The notes: generated by a model not told the origin, from the letters alone. A DNA stretch of 64,000 nucleotides from Anaeramoeba flamelloides (GCA_027625915.1 JANTQA010000023.1:12896001-12960000), one strand, 5' to 3'; counted from the first letter of the stretch, positions 11,601 to 25,375 are shown. Made by a program: numbers and translations.

Positions 11601-12874
11601 AAGCGAAGCAAATAAGGGTACCCGAGGGACTGGAATCAATGTTTTTCTTTTTCACGTTTGATAATTCCATAATTATACATTTTGGTAAAAACGGGAAATG
11701 GGACGGTTCAGAGGTGCCCTTTGACACACCAGCTTTGTATCAAATCAAATCTGAAAACAACTTGAACTGTCGAATCGAAAAGCGCGTCAAAATTTCTTAT
11801 GTTAAGGCACCAGAGCTGAAAGGCGATCCATACAAATGTAGAGCACTGCAGGTGCCATTTAGAATTAGCTCCTTAAATAGCTTTTCCTGCTTTTTATTAA
11901 TCACTGATGAAATCATTTATTTATGGGTTGGCAAGCAAGTTTCCAACATTGACCTTCAACACTGCCAGGATAATGTTATACCTAAATTTCAAAAAATAAA
12001 GGAAAGAGAAATAATTGAAATAAAAGAAAACGACGAAACAGAGCAATCAGTGGACTTTTATGATCTCTTTTTCAATCAAATGTTAAAAATTGAAAACATT
12101 GAAGAGCAAAAAGACCAATGGAAAGACATTTTAAACCAAACCAATTTGACAGAGAAAATAACGTTTTTTGCCCAAAGGTATTTTAATTCAAATTCAAATT
12201 TATTAAAGCAATTGAATTTACAAAATGAAATCCAAAACCAAGATTTCATGAAGATTAAACTCTGGGAATGTAGATATGAAAAGGGCATCTTTGACATTGA
12301 ACGTATACCAGTTTTCCAACAACTGTTAAAACATGATTATTGCTATATAATGGATGTTGACTGGGCTGTGTTCTTATGGATCGGCTTGTCTGTGAAAGAA
12401 AATGGCGAAATTGCGAAAAAGAGTGCCGAGACAGCCATTAGATATAACATAACAAACATGAACAAAAAGAGCAGTGTGGGGGATTTAAATACAAATGGAA
12501 AGCAAAAAAAAACATTAGTTTATCAAATATTAGGTGGGCACGAGCCGATAGAATTTGTTACTTACTTTTGGGGTTGGGATGATAATATTAAAGTGAATAA
12601 CCCTCGAATTAAATTGAAAAAAAGAATAATCACTCCATTATCCAAGATTAAAATTATTAGCAAAGATGCAAGTAAAGGAACAAAAGTTACACAAAAATAT
12701 TCCTTTAAAGCTCTAACTAGCGGTAATTATCAAAAAAATGTTGATAAAAAAAATTTACAAGATTTTTTATTGGATGATGAATTTGAAAAACTTTTTAAAA
12801 TGTCTAGAAATGATTTTAATAAACTACCCAATTGGAAAAAATTACAAAAAAAAAAACAAATTGGTTTATTTTAA
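8613..12874 (+). CDS. Membrane-anchored villin/supervillin-like protein
   Basis: The ATG at 8613 follows an in-frame TAA. Residues 3-27 are a strong hydrophobic segment (SILVLIALALLFLLYFII) followed at once by RKSKAKK, predicting a single anchor with the rest in the cytosol. Residues 28 to about 610 are Lys/Glu-rich, including a KEKEKE tract. About five gelsolin-like repeats follow: near 10500-10850 (IIYIWCGE), 10905-11230 (FLWVGKK), 11370-11650, 11730-12000 (IIYLWVGKQV) and 12245-12590 (FLWIGLS, then FWGWDD). The last 35 residues are a villin headpiece ending LPNWKK and KKKQIGLF. Relatives sever, cap or bundle actin, and the headpiece binds F-actin. The reading frame is broken twice, at G7 (10860-10866) and G6 (11096-11101); removing one G from each restores conserved gelsolin sequence, which suggests consensus error. 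No intron is needed. It converges on the RasGAP gene. Confidence 0.85.
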
Positions 12875-14627
12875 TGTTCCTAATATTAATTATTTTATTC
12901 TTTATTGTTCTTATCAATTTTTTCTTCTCCTTTTATTACTTAATTCTTTTATTTTTTTTACTTTTTACCTTTTTACCTTTTCTTTATTTCTTTACTTCTT
13001 GTTTTATATTTAATGTTAAGTTTTTTTTTCTAAAAAAAAAAACAAAAATATTTCATTTTTATCTCAAAATAATTAAATGCATCGGACATTTTCTAATGAA
13101 AATTACCTTACCTGAACATCATAGTTCAATTGTGTATAAAGAACAGAGATGCAAAAAAAAAATAATAATAATAATTAGTTTGAGAGTGGAAGGAATTTAG
13201 TTTTGGAAAAAAATGGTTCTTAAAATAACCACATGAAAAAAGAAATAAAATAATTTGATTTATTTAATTTTTATTATTTTTTGTAATAGTTAATTTTCAT
13301 TTTTAATTAATTATTTTTATTTTATTTTATTATTAACTTTGAAAAATCTTTTTGTTTATTGAAATGTACTTGTTTTTACTCTTAATTTCTTCTTCATTGA
13401 ACAAGAGGTGTTTAAAATGGATAACGAAAATAAAGCATGTTAGATTAGGAAGTAAACGATTTTGTTGTGATTCTTACAGAATTTATTTTGTTTAATTTGT
13501 ATTTTTTTTAAACTATTCAAATTGATTAATTAATTCCAAAATCTAATGATAGTACATATTCTTAAAATTGATATCTAAATAAATTTAATATTATCTTGTT
13601 AATCTAATATTTTTTTTTACTTTTACTCTTTTATTTATTTTTTTTTTTATTTATTTTAAAACCTTTTTTTTAATAAACCCTTTTATTTGGTAGATAAACA
13701 AAAATATATTAAATTACATTTAAATAATTGAGGAGAGGGAAATTTATTTTTTATTATGATGTTATATCCTCCAATGATAAGATACTTATCTAAATAGAAA
13801 AAAAAAAAACAATAAAAAATTTTTTTTTTAAATCATAATTCTTTTTTAAAAGTTTTTAATAAATCTTAAATTTTTAACAGAAAGATACAAAAAAATTATT
13901 TAGTTCTCTATAAACAATAAATTGTAAATGATTATGATTTGGTAAATTAATGTATTTATTTTATTTTGTAACGAATTGAGTAAAAATTAATTTTTTTTAC
14001 CATAAATGAAATATTATTTCAATGACCCTATTACTAATTTCCAAATTAGAAAGATGAAAAGTCCTATTTAGATTTAAAAAAATATACAAGAAGAAATATT
14101 AACAATAACTATACAATTAAAAGTTTTATAAATTAAAAACTAATTTTAAATATTTTTTTAAAATTTTTTTAATATCCCTTAACTGTTTATCTATTGTTAG
14201 TGAATTAAAGATAAATATCAACAAAATATTTTTGAATGATTTTCTAAATAATTGATTTTGTAAAAATGTTATTTGGAAAACTTTAATTTTTAAGAAAAAA
14301 TAATAATAATCTCAAAAAAACAAAAATTTTTTAAAAAAAAAATTATTTTTTCGAAAATCACCTATTATATTGATCTAATTGTAAATATTAACCTAAGACC
14401 AATTCAAAAAAAAAAAAAAAAAATGTGTGGATAAAGCAAAAAAAGAAAAGAGTTGTGATTGTTTATTTAGATATTATATTTTAATGAAATAAATAATAAG
14501 AATTTTTTTAAAAAATTCATTAAATTACAATAAAAAAATTAAAAAAATCCTAAAGAATTATTTTCAAAAAAATAATTTACAAGAAAAAAAATATTATTAA
14601 TATTAACTTTTTTTTTTCAAAAAATAA
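12875..14627. other. Intergenic region between convergent genes
   Basis: Very AT-rich, with long A and T runs. It holds the 3' ends of the villin-like gene (plus) and the RasGAP gene (minus). No gene or repeat family recognised. Confidence 0.6.
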
Positions 14628-15374
14628 TTAATTTTTATATAATTCATTTAATAATTGAGTAATTTGAGAATTTTGTTTAAAATGTTGAAATAGTTTTTCT
14701 TTATAATTTGTAATTGATAACAATTTAAAAACCTTTTCATAACACAAAAACAATTGTTCGTCCTGTACATCAAAATACTCTTCTATATAATCAAAGCTGC
14801 GAGTTCCCATGATCAAATTATTAACTAGAATTGTATAAAAATTACTTGATAAAGATTTCCCATCACACACGATCAATTTATTATCTTTTTTCCCTATTAT
14901 TAAAAGATCTTGATTTTGTAAATTTTTACATAGGTAGCAGGGCTCAATTAAAGTGTCCATGAATAATTTAATTTTGGGAATATATTTGTTTACTATTGGG
15001 TTTAATATTTTCATATTTTCAGATTTAAATGTTGTACCATTAGCGATATTTTGGATTATTTTCGAAACCAATACCAAGTCTCTTCTATTTTGTGGGTGAG
15101 GTATTAATTTTGTAATACCATACTTTTCTGGAACAACAATTGCTGGGCATATGAATCTTAAAAATATAAATCCTGCAACCACAATATATTTTGAATTGGG
15201 AAATTTTGTTGAAGTGATTTCTGATAATTTCCAACACAAATTTCTTAATACTAAGGGAAATGCTAATGGGGATTTTAAAATTGATTCAATGATTTGTTCA
15301 ACAAATTTACTCAATCGGTTAAAATTTTCTTGGATTATTTTATTCTTATCATTATCATCATTATTATTATCATT

Positions 15375-15407
<33 letters not shown>

Positions 15408-18400
15408 GTCAACTTTAATTTTATTAATGTCTATTTCTAAAGATTGTTTGCCTTCAATAATTTCTTCAATGTCTTTTTTCAATATATTAGAAAGAAATTT
15501 TAATCCAGATAATTTGGTATAAACATTCATCATTTTGGAAGTCATACAATTGCCTCTAAATAAGGTAGTTTCGTTTAACGTTCTTTCAACTTCATCCTTA
15601 ATCACAGGTTCAAATAAATATTTATTTTTATGTTTTTTTTCAAAAATTGAAATCAATGATCGAGAATAAATTTCAAGATCAGAAATATTTATTATTCTGG
15701 AAAATGCCAATGTAAATTGGAATTCCTTTCCAAAAAATAATAAATTATCAATTTTTTCGATTTTATCCTTTTTGAAGATTATTTTTTTTTTCCTGGCTAA
15801 TTTTTCATTTCCAGTTTCAGAATTAGAATCTGAATCTGAATCGGAATCGGAATCTAAATCCGAATTTTCTTCATTATCTATAATAAATCCCTTCCTTTCA
15901 ACTGGCTGTATGATTTCAATATTTTCTTCTTCTATTTGATAAATTTTGGAATTATATTTAATTTTTATTTTTTTATTCATGTTTTTATTATTTATTATGT
16001 CAACCCAACTTCCTTCCTTTATTAATATTTCATTTCTATTATTCTTTATTGAAGTATTAATATAACCCTTTTCTTGAACTTTCACACTGCTATTATTATC
16101 AGTAGTATTATTGCTATTGCTATTGCTATTATTAATAATGTTACTATTATTCTCGTTATTATAGTCTTTATCCTTATTATAACTTAAAGATAATAATCTT
16201 GATAAAATTTTTTTTTTCCAATCCTTTAAACTAGTTAATAATTCATTGTTTTGTTTAATTTCGTTTTCCAATTCATTAAACATTAAAGAATCTTGACGAA
16301 TTTTCTGTGTGGAATTAGATTTATTTCTTAATTTTTGTTTAATATTGGATTCATTTTGATAAGATTGCTTTATTGAGGATAACAAAGAAAATGATAGCAA
16401 TTCATCCATTTGTGGATTATAATCCTTTTTATAAACGGGTCTTTGGAATTGGTAATATTTTTCTAATAATTTAAACGAATTAATCCAATTGAATTTATTT
16501 TTGATATCCGAAGTTGCAAAGATAATGGATTTATTAATGTCTGATAATACAATTTGGAAAACATTTGATATATATTTATTTGGCAATGAAGATTTGAATG
16601 GAACTAAATTTGAAGACAAGGTTGCGAATTTGAAGTTTTGATATAAATTAATAACCTTGGAACTTTTATTATTATTTTTATTATAATTTGTTGAAGATGA
16701 AATAATTAAATTATAACCTTTTAATTTAACAAATTTTAATTTCCATTTATTTGAAATTTTACTTTTTGCCAAATAATATAATTCGTTTTTTTGAAATATT
16801 GGTGGGTTGTCAATATTAATAGACCCACTGTTATTATTATTTTCATTAATGTTATCATCATCAAAAAAATTTTCATTTTCATTTTCATTTTCGTTTTCAT
16901 TATCATTATTAGTCTTGCCACTGTAACTATTGCTGTTCTGATTGCTATTAAAATTAATATTATTAATATTTTCATTATTGTTGCCAAAAATTTGAGCATC
17001 AAATTTAATAAAAAATTGCTGGCTCAATTGGAAAGGATATATTATTAATAGATTTTTAACATTACAATAACCAGTTTGATTTTGATTTTGATTCTCAATT
17101 TTTCTGCATTTTATTAAATCGTTATTTTTATCGATTGGCTCCAAAAGATATAGCCAATCATAATTAATGACATTTAATAGTTTCCCCTTTTTATATTGAT
17201 TTGATGAGCTTTGATCATTTATGATTTTTTTTTTATACACAAACCCGAGAGCAAAGATTTTATTATTATCGGTGTTAATATTGTTAAATGAAATTTGAGC
17301 AATTTTCATTGTAATCCTTTTTCTCCAAATTTTTAAATGATTGATTTTAAACTTGTTTTTATTTAGGGTTTGTTTGAGTTCTGTGATGGAAGTAACATCA
17401 TTGTATTCTTTATAAAATTGAAATAGATTTTCATTGGAACTTATTTCTTGTTTTTCTAATAATATTTCATTCCTGATCCATCTGAAATTTGATAATAATT
17501 TATTAATTTTCAATTCTTTGTTTTTCAATGTGACACTAAGTGTAAAGTTTTTTGACAAAACAGAAACAAAGTTTTTTAATATTTTTAAAAATGAAAACCA
17601 TTTATCAAAATTTAGTTTTACTTTAAAATAAAATTTTTTTATCGAATCCTTTGTAATCAAAATAATTTCATATTGGCCGTTATTATTCTTGTTCATATTC
17701 TTGTTACTATTGCCTTTAGACGATTCAATAATATTCTTTTTTATTGACTTGATGGATCTTAGATCATTGATATATAATAGATCTTGTTCTTGGTCATTTT
17801 TATAAATTAACAATAGCCACCCTCTTAAAACAGCCCATTTAATTGAACTTTTTGATCGAAATTTCGAATTGTAGCTGTACCCATAAATATAATTTGATAA
17901 ATAAATGGGGAAATTTAATTTATTTTCCGGGAAGAGATCCCAGATTTCTAAACAGTTTTTTGCGATTTTATTGGTCATTTTTTTTGGTTTCAAGTTTAAA
18001 TTTATATTTTCCAATCGATTAATAATTTTGATTTTTTGATTCATGTTATCTTCGTTCCCACCATTGAAACTGTTTTTTATTTTGTCTTTCTCTTTATTGG
18101 AATTCTTTCGATTTGAATTTGAATGACTATAAAATGAGCTCTTTCTTTCCTTTGTGAATAAGATTGTTTCATCAATGCCCCTTTTTGGATCTGCTATTTG
18201 CACTTTGTTTGCGGGGATATAGCCTATTTGCGATTGCCCATTATTATTAATTTTCCTTTCCACCTTCCAATTGGTGCCATTATTTTCCAGCAATAGCAAT
18301 AAGTCGTCTTCGAAAAAGCTTAATTCATTTTTATTTTCCGCCTGGTAGCTTTCTAAACAAAATACCCTGATCCTTTCATCATCATTTGGCTTGATCATTA

Positions 18401-21221
18401 ATCTACAATATCTATTTATAATAAATTCTCTCCAATTTTTTAAATACTTCATCCAGTCCTGGCATAATTTGGTCCGATTTTTAAAATTTTGGTTTGCGTT
18501 TTCGTCTTGGCTTTCTATTATTTCATTATTATTAAAACTTAGATTTAAATTGGCAAACAATATTGACTCATTGGCAATTTCGTTTTCTAACCATTTAATC
18601 AATGATAAATATTTGGGCTTGATATCATTTGGCTTTTGTTGGTCCAATGGCTTGATTAAAAAGGTTACTGTGACTGCTATTTTAAAGGTGTTTGTCCATT
18701 TTTTTAATTCCATTTCATTTTCTACTAGGAACAAATAACTTGATTCTAAAAATTCTAAAAAAAAGCTATATTCAAATTCCTTTGATTCGTTTCTTTCTAT
18801 TGATTTGATGCTTTGTAAATTTAATATCAATTCGCATTTATTATTTTGATTAAAAATCATTAAATCCCAGTGATAAATCAATAAGGTTTTAATTTCCCAT
18901 TTATTATTACCCGGCTTGGATTCTTTTAATATGGTGCCTTGCATAAATAATGGTAGTTCTTTAATAAATCCATTTTTCATTTTATTATGATTTTCTTCAT
19001 TGCTTTTATTTTGATTAAAATCTTTAATTTTATCTTTAAAAATGGAATCTAATAATTGTTTATAATTAAATCGATTTTTTTCCTTTTTCGATAAGCTCAA
19101 TATATCGTCATTCTCTAATTTGTATTTAATGTTATTTATACTTTCATTATACGGTAAAGGTTTTATAATGTCTACATCATTTTCCTTAACAAGGCCTCTT
19201 CTATTTTTCAATTGTGCCTTTAAAATGCCACCTTCTGGTTTTTTTAATACTATTAGCCATTGAAACTTTTGAAAATCTAAATAATTATACAGATCACTAC
19301 GATAATTATTTGTCATCGATTTTTTATTTGTCAATGCTCTAATTCTATTGTCATTCATATTTTCGATGTTAATTCTACATACCTTTGCTAAAAAATAATT
19401 TTTCCAATAATTTAATAAGTTGCTAGTATTTTTAAAGAGCTTCAATAATTCCTTAGGATCCCTACGAGTAGATATTTGGTCATTTGAATTTTTCTCTAAA
19501 AACTTTTCTAATTTAATTTGATTTTCTATTTTTTCTTTCAATTGGATTTTGATCCACTCAATCAAATTATAATATTTTGCATTGATGCTTTCTTTATTAT
19601 CGTCAATTTTTGGTGGTAACAATAAAGAATTGAAAGTTGTTATTGTTTTCACTATACTAAACCAAGAAACTAATTCCGAATATTCCAATGTTGCCAGTAT
19701 TAAATTATTGCCTCTTTTAAATTTTATTAAAAATTGCTGGTATTTTCCCTGATGCTTAGTTGATTCGATTTTTTTTAAAGAAATTACATTTTTTAAATTA
19801 TATGCAACAATGGGCTGTAAAGATGTTGGACTTTCATAAAAAAATAAACTCCAACAAATAATCACTCCCCAACATTTGATCATTTTTTCTCCTTTTTCTT
19901 CAAAATACAAAAACCCCTTTTTTTCAATCGGATATGCAGTGCCATTGTTTTTAGCTATTTCGACTTCTTCCAATAACCCTAAAGCAATTTGTTTATTAAT
20001 GTTCGTAATAGTTAAAATAGAGTCACTATTCAATTCATTTTTTTTCAAATTGTTATTAAATTTCTCACTAAATTGGTTATTAATAATTTTGGAATTAATT
20101 TCGAATTTTTTATTATTTATGTTTTGAAACTTTTTTAAGCTACTTTTGTTTTCATTAATTTTTCGATCATTTTTATTTTTATTTTTGTTTTTGCTTTGAT
20201 TTTGATTTTTTTTGTTTTTAATTGGATTTTTGATATTTTGTATATTTAATTTTATTTTGTTTTTTTTTTTTTGATTATTATTGTCGATCATTGTAGTGTT
20301 GTTGCTTGTACCAAGAATGTTATTATTTTGTTGATCAAATTGGTTTGGTTCATTATCATTCTGACTTTGATCGTTCTTTTGATCAGTAATGAAAATATCA
20401 TTATAATTAGCTAATTTAATTATTTGTAATTTTGATTGGGGAATTATTCCTATTGTTTGATCATTTTCAACCTTGAAATATTTTTCATTTATTTGCTTTA
20501 ATAATATAAACCATTGCCTTTTTTGAAATGATAATTCTTCCTTATTATTTGGATTTTTTTCATTTGATTGAATAGTATAAACTATTTCTTCATCATCATC
20601 CATCATTGGATATATTAACCTTGCCTGAAATGATAATAATTTGTTTTTTAAGTAATTCATTTCAGAAATTTTAAAATTTAATAATAGGACTTTATTCAAT
20701 AACAAATTTAAAGGATCATGTATATATTCATTTTTTTTTCTATTTGAGCCTGTGATAAATGTCATTGGCTGTAAATTTTCTGAATTTGTTTCTACACGTT
20801 TGTTAATTTCATTAATTTTTGTTTGTAATAATTGGAGCTTTTTTTCAAATAATTCAATCAAATTATTAATTTTATTTATTTCATTTTCCTTTCTATTCAA
20901 TTCAACAGGCTCTTTTAATTTTATTAAATTTATTAAATTCTGAATGGTATCAAACCATTTATTGAAGGTTGTCTTATTAAATGATGTTAAAAATAAGGAA
21001 TTTTGTTGTTTTGTTTTGATTTCAAATGAATATTGCTTATTGACTTTTGCCTCCGAATTAATAATGCTCTCAATGTTATCTACTTTGAAACATAAATTCG
21101 TTTCAGAACTTGGCTTTGATGATAAATTAAAGAAATGATAATTAATTAATAAAAAAAGTTCTGGTTTATGCTCTTTATAAACATTTGTTTTTTCAGATGC
21201 TCTTGTGAAATAAGACATCAT
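14628..21221 (-). CDS. Giant RasGAP with repeated PH and SH3-like modules
   Basis: One uninterrupted 2197-residue frame. The C-terminal RasGAP domain (about 1874-2107) has the arginine-finger motif TLFRGN and the FLRFICPAIVVP signature, so it should stimulate Ras GTP hydrolysis. Upstream, a unit recurs: a PH-like domain ending in an aromatic helix (for example WFSIVKTI, KWTNTFKIAV), a helical linker with a conserved W near its end, and an SH3-like fold (for example RIRVFCLESYQ to GYIPANKVQI). PH-like domains lie near 1-100, 427-530, 757-850, 1097-1220, 1470-1590 and a split one at 1774-1868. SH3-like segments lie near 205-275, 624-687, 949-1009, 1320-1397 and 1717-1774. Asn-rich and NENENE/SDSDSD tracts separate the units. 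Membrane recruitment through PH domains is inferred. The gene at 25945-27144 encodes a single unit of the same kind. Confidence 0.85.
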
Positions 21222-22900
21222 TTTACATTTATAATATTGATAAAATTCCCCAAATCCATATTTATCATTGTTATTGGTGGTGGTGGTGGTGATATTGGTT
21301 TCTTTTTTTTTTTTTTTTTAGTAATAAAATAGTTTGTATTTAAAAATAAATAAAAAATAATATTATTAATGATTGAAAATCAAAAACAAAATAATAATAA
21401 TAAATCATTTTTGAGAATATTGCATTGTTGTAGAAAATTATTAATGAAAATAAATTTTTAAAAAAAAAAAACTGAAAGTCGTGGAATTTGAGATCTGAAT
21501 TCAATTTTGATTCAGGCTTTAATGTGAATTCTAATATTTAATTTTCAAAATAAAGAAATTTAAAACTATAAATTCTAAAATTAAAAAATAAAATAAAAAT
21601 AAGTCTTTTATACATTCGGTGTTTATACTTTAAATAAAATCATTTGTCCAAAATTAAGTCATTTTCAAAAAGTGAAAACCAGAAACATTTTTATAAAGAA
21701 GGCAGAAACAGTTTTTTTTTTAAAAAAAAAAACATAAAAAGACTTCATACTTTGAATTGTGGAGTTTATTTATGTTGTGTTCTTAAAAAAATTTTATTTT
21801 CCACTTTTAGAAAATGAATTTAAAATATATATGCAATTGACAAATGAGTTGTTAATAATTTTTCTAAGCTTTTAATAAAAATTTACATTGGTTATTTTGT
21901 GTTGAAAAAAGCTTAAGATTAATGTTTTTTGATGAATTAAAGAATTTTTATATTTTTCTACAAATACCATCAATTCAAAATGAAAAATATTTCAATGGGA
22001 ATTTTAAACTAAAAGAGAAATAAAACTAAAAAAAAAAAATAAAATAAGAATGGATTTAAAAAGTCAGTGGCCAGTATCAATTCAAAAGGGTATTGGAATT
22101 GAATTCCCCTTAGTGATCAATTTTCTGATTGTTTACCATTATTCTAAAAGTTGCAAATATAAAATATAGATATTTGTAAAAAAAAAAAATGAGGAGCCAA
22201 AGTTTTAAAAAGTGTGGCGCAATTGTTTTGATTCATCTTTTAAGATTTTTGAATCATACTTTGTAATAATATTGGTTACTCACCATTTTAAAAGAGCTAT
22301 AGTAGTTCATATTTTTAAATCAAATCACAGAAAATTGAAAACCCAGGTAAATAATTCTGAAAAATTTTAACTTTATCAATACTTTGATCTTGTTGATTTG
22401 AATTATGTATTGTCCAAAATCACATAAAGGTGATACAACAAAGAGATAATACTTTTCGGGTATTTTGATCATTAAAAATGCCAAAAAAATCATTAATATT
22501 TGATTATTGATACTAAACTCCATTTTACTCAAAGGGGCCCAGCCCAAAATGAAAAATTCATTTTGTTTTTTTTTAATAATCAACCAACATATAATTGTTT
22601 AGAAATAAGAGAAATAATTAACTTCGTATTAGCGTTGATATTTGGAAAAGAAATACCTAAACAAACTATAAATTTTTGAAAAAAAAAAAAACGTTAATAA
22701 AGTTTTTTGGTATATTATTAACAAAACTTTCTATTTCAAAATTTATCAATTTATTTGTGAATTTAAAACAGTTTACAATAAGATTTTTTAATAGTAAATG
22801 TTTTCATTTTATAAGAAATTACTAATCCTCAATTTTCTTAATGTTAATTTGGTGTTTTAAAACATTTTTTTTTGAAATTTCAAATAGACTTTTGCAAAAG

Positions 22901-22936
<36 letters not shown>

Positions 22937-23288
22937 CTAAATTAAGAAATAATGTTCAGATTTGAAAATTTGAAAATTTATTTTGAGAAGAATACTGGAT
23001 TAAACTCGTAGAATATGTTCTATTTCTTCAATAAAACTGGCCCCTTTGACTGAAAAAGAGTTTAGAAAGAAATTATTTCGATAAGTGATTAATTTTGACT
23101 CTACTATTTCTGTTGATTCTTTTTTTGAAAATACCTTTAATTAGCCGAAAAAAATAGAATTGGTGCAAATTCAAAATGCTGTACTTTTTATTTTAATAAG
23201 AGAAAATGCTTTATCACTCTAAAAACAGAGCTTCTATTTTATTGTTGTCAAAAAATTTTAATAAGTAATTTTTTGTGAAAGTGTAATA
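21222..23288. other. AT-rich DNA without a recognisable gene
   Basis: Contains a short (GGT)n stretch near 21276-21292 just upstream of the RasGAP start and a long A run at 22900-22931. No exon with coding character was found. Confidence 0.55.
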
Positions 23289-23484
23289 CCGTCAGTTCTA
23301 CTTTTAAGGCACAAACTTTGAACCGAGATTTAAGTAACAAAAAAATTCCAAATAAAGGCACAAAATTTGGAATTTCTTTTTCACAAATTATTTTACTATA
23401 ATCCGAATTTTGTGTCTTTATTTGGAATTTTTTTGTTACTTAAATCTCGGTTCAAAGTTTGTGTCTTAAAAGTGTAACTGACTG
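23289..23484. mobile_element. Tc1/mariner-like MITE, nearly perfect palindrome
   Basis: The two halves are inverted copies of each other for almost the full 196 bases. The left starts ccgtcagttctacttttaag, and the right end read on the minus strand is cagtcagttacacttttaag. TA flanks both sides (23287-23288 and 23485-23486). No coding frame. Related copies lie at 5322-5516, 5605-5802 and 41992-42186. The near-perfect arms suggest a young insertion. Confidence 0.85.
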
Positions 23485-23505
23485 TACTATTAATCCACGA
23501 AAAAT

Positions 23506-24685
23506 GTGTCTAATAGCTATTTTGAAAGAAAAAAAAAGTATTAAATTTATTTTACAATATCTTTATTAAACTCGATTGTCAATATTAACTATTAAAATAT
23601 ACAGAGCCATTATTAATAATTTATTGATTTTTAATGTCAATCCAATTTATTTGCAAGTATTGCATTACATTAATAAAAGATATGAAAATTTATGATCTCA
23701 ATTTTATCTGATATTTTGTGGGGTGAAAATTGGTGGTTATTTTTTTCTTTTTGATCGTAAAAAATTGTTTTCCTAAAACGTTTACTCTTTGGCAAAATTT
23801 CTAATAAACTAAAATTCAAAATTTTCCACCCAGCTAAAATGTTCCTAACAATAACAATAATACAATTTCATTGAAATTGGAGATAATTTTGATTTTTGAA
23901 AAATATGAAAATCATTTTTTCATCTTTTAGTTTTTGTTTTCATTTCATTCTTTGAATTACGTAATTTGTTTCGTTCGATCAAAATTTTTTTTGAACCATT
24001 GATATTATGTTAAAGTCAAGTTGTTACAAATAGAAGAACTCAAATAAAATTATTTGGTAGTACCTAACCTTTGATCGATCAATATTCCTAATAGAATTTA
24101 AACAAATTTACAAATGTATTTTTTTGTTTTGCTCTCTCCAAAATTTTTAACACACCCAATATTTATTTGTATTGATAATTATTTATTTATTGTTTTGTGA
24201 GTATTGTAATTTATAAAGAAGTGTTAATATTTCAATTAGTGAATGGTTCTAATTTGGTAAATCTTCTTGAATTAGTTAAATAAGTTTTTTTTTTCACAAA
24301 TCGAATTTTGGTGTGTTAAAAATTTTGAATTGGGGTTTAGAATTGAAAACTTGTAACTGTAATTTATATGTTTTTCATTATATTGGAAAAGTTGTTGAGA
24401 TTAAACAAGTTCTTATGATAACGATTTTTTCGATCAAAAAGAAATAAATAAACACCAATTTTCCACCTCTAAAAAATATCAGATAAAATCGAGAACAGAA
24501 AATTTAATATATTTTATTTATATAATAACGATACTAACAAACAAATTGAATTATTGCCAGGAAACAATAAATGGTTGTTAATGATTTTGTATATTTATAT
24601 ACTTTTTTGAAGATTGAGTTTAATAAAGATATTTTAAAATTAATTTGCCCTGCTTTTTTGGAAATAGCTTATACAATTAGACAGA
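23506..24685. mobile_element. Foldback element with about 250-base inverted arms
   Basis: The left arm (about 23506-23780) and right arm (about 24410-24685) are inverted copies. Both contain atatctttattaaactc, attttatctgatattttt-like and tttctttttgatc blocks in mirrored order. A shorter nested inverted pair, around aaaatttttaacacaccc, lies at about 24140-24170 and 24300-24340. No coding frame was recognised. A solo arm related to the right end lies at 31371-31620. Confidence 0.7.
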
Positions 24686-24769
24686 AAAGTAATCTCTGCA
24701 TACCTCCTAAAATTGGATAGTTACCAATTGAGTTCATGAGCTCAGTTCTTGAGAGAGTGCCTAAATTCA

Positions 24770-24790
24770 CACACACACTCTCTCTCTCAG
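24770..24790. repeat. (CA)n(CT)n microsatellite
   Basis: A short run of CA units followed by CT units, unusual in this AT-dominated sequence, just before a family A repeat copy. Confidence 0.8.
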
Positions 24791-24839
24791 CCCCGCAATC
24801 CAATAATAACCAGAAATTTAAATTTGAAACTTGGGTTGT

Positions 24840-25375
24840 GTCTTTCATGAGTTTAGTGACTTCAAGTGTCGTGGAGTGTCGTAGAGTGCCTAGATTTTCC
24901 AGAATTCAAAAGAATTGAGCAAAATCTTAGATTTTTCTCTATTTTTGAAATAAAAAGAAGATTTCAAAAATTTTCTTTTTATTTCTCAAATTAAAAAAAA
25001 AAAACAACGGCAGTTTTCTTGAGGTTTTCTGTTTATTTGGAAAATCGGTAGATTTTCGTTAGGTTTTTTTGAGTTTTCTATTTATTTATAAAAATCAATA
25101 GATTTTCGTTAGGTTTTTTTTACTTTAGAAATAAACCGAAAATTTATTAAATTTTGGGTTTATTTCTAAAAGTAAAAAAAACCTAGAACACTTCATGAAT
25201 AAAATAGAAAACCTCAAAAAAACTTAGGACACTTAACAAATGAAACAGAAAACCTCAAGAAGCCCTTGAGGACACTTGGCAATACTTGACGGCACTTTTC
25301 GTTCGGTTTTCCAGAATTCAAAAGAATAGAGAAAAATCTTTGATTTTACTCAATTCTTTTAAGAACTACGTTCCC
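24840..25375 (+). repeat. Dispersed repeat family A, partial copy 2
   Basis: Shows the family head (gtagagtgcctagattttcc), the alternating foldback blocks and a closing 'gacggcacttt' segment, but lacks the 280-base 3' part found in copy 1. Non-coding. Confidence 0.65.

Noticed and set aside
15151-20943. Several plus-strand frames of 60-123 codons within the RasGAP gene
   Set aside because: Antisense shadows of a long intact minus-strand frame with clear domains.
24736-24918. Plus-strand 60-codon frame with a CA/CT repeat
   Set aside because: Falls across a microsatellite and a dispersed repeat; no coding evidence.
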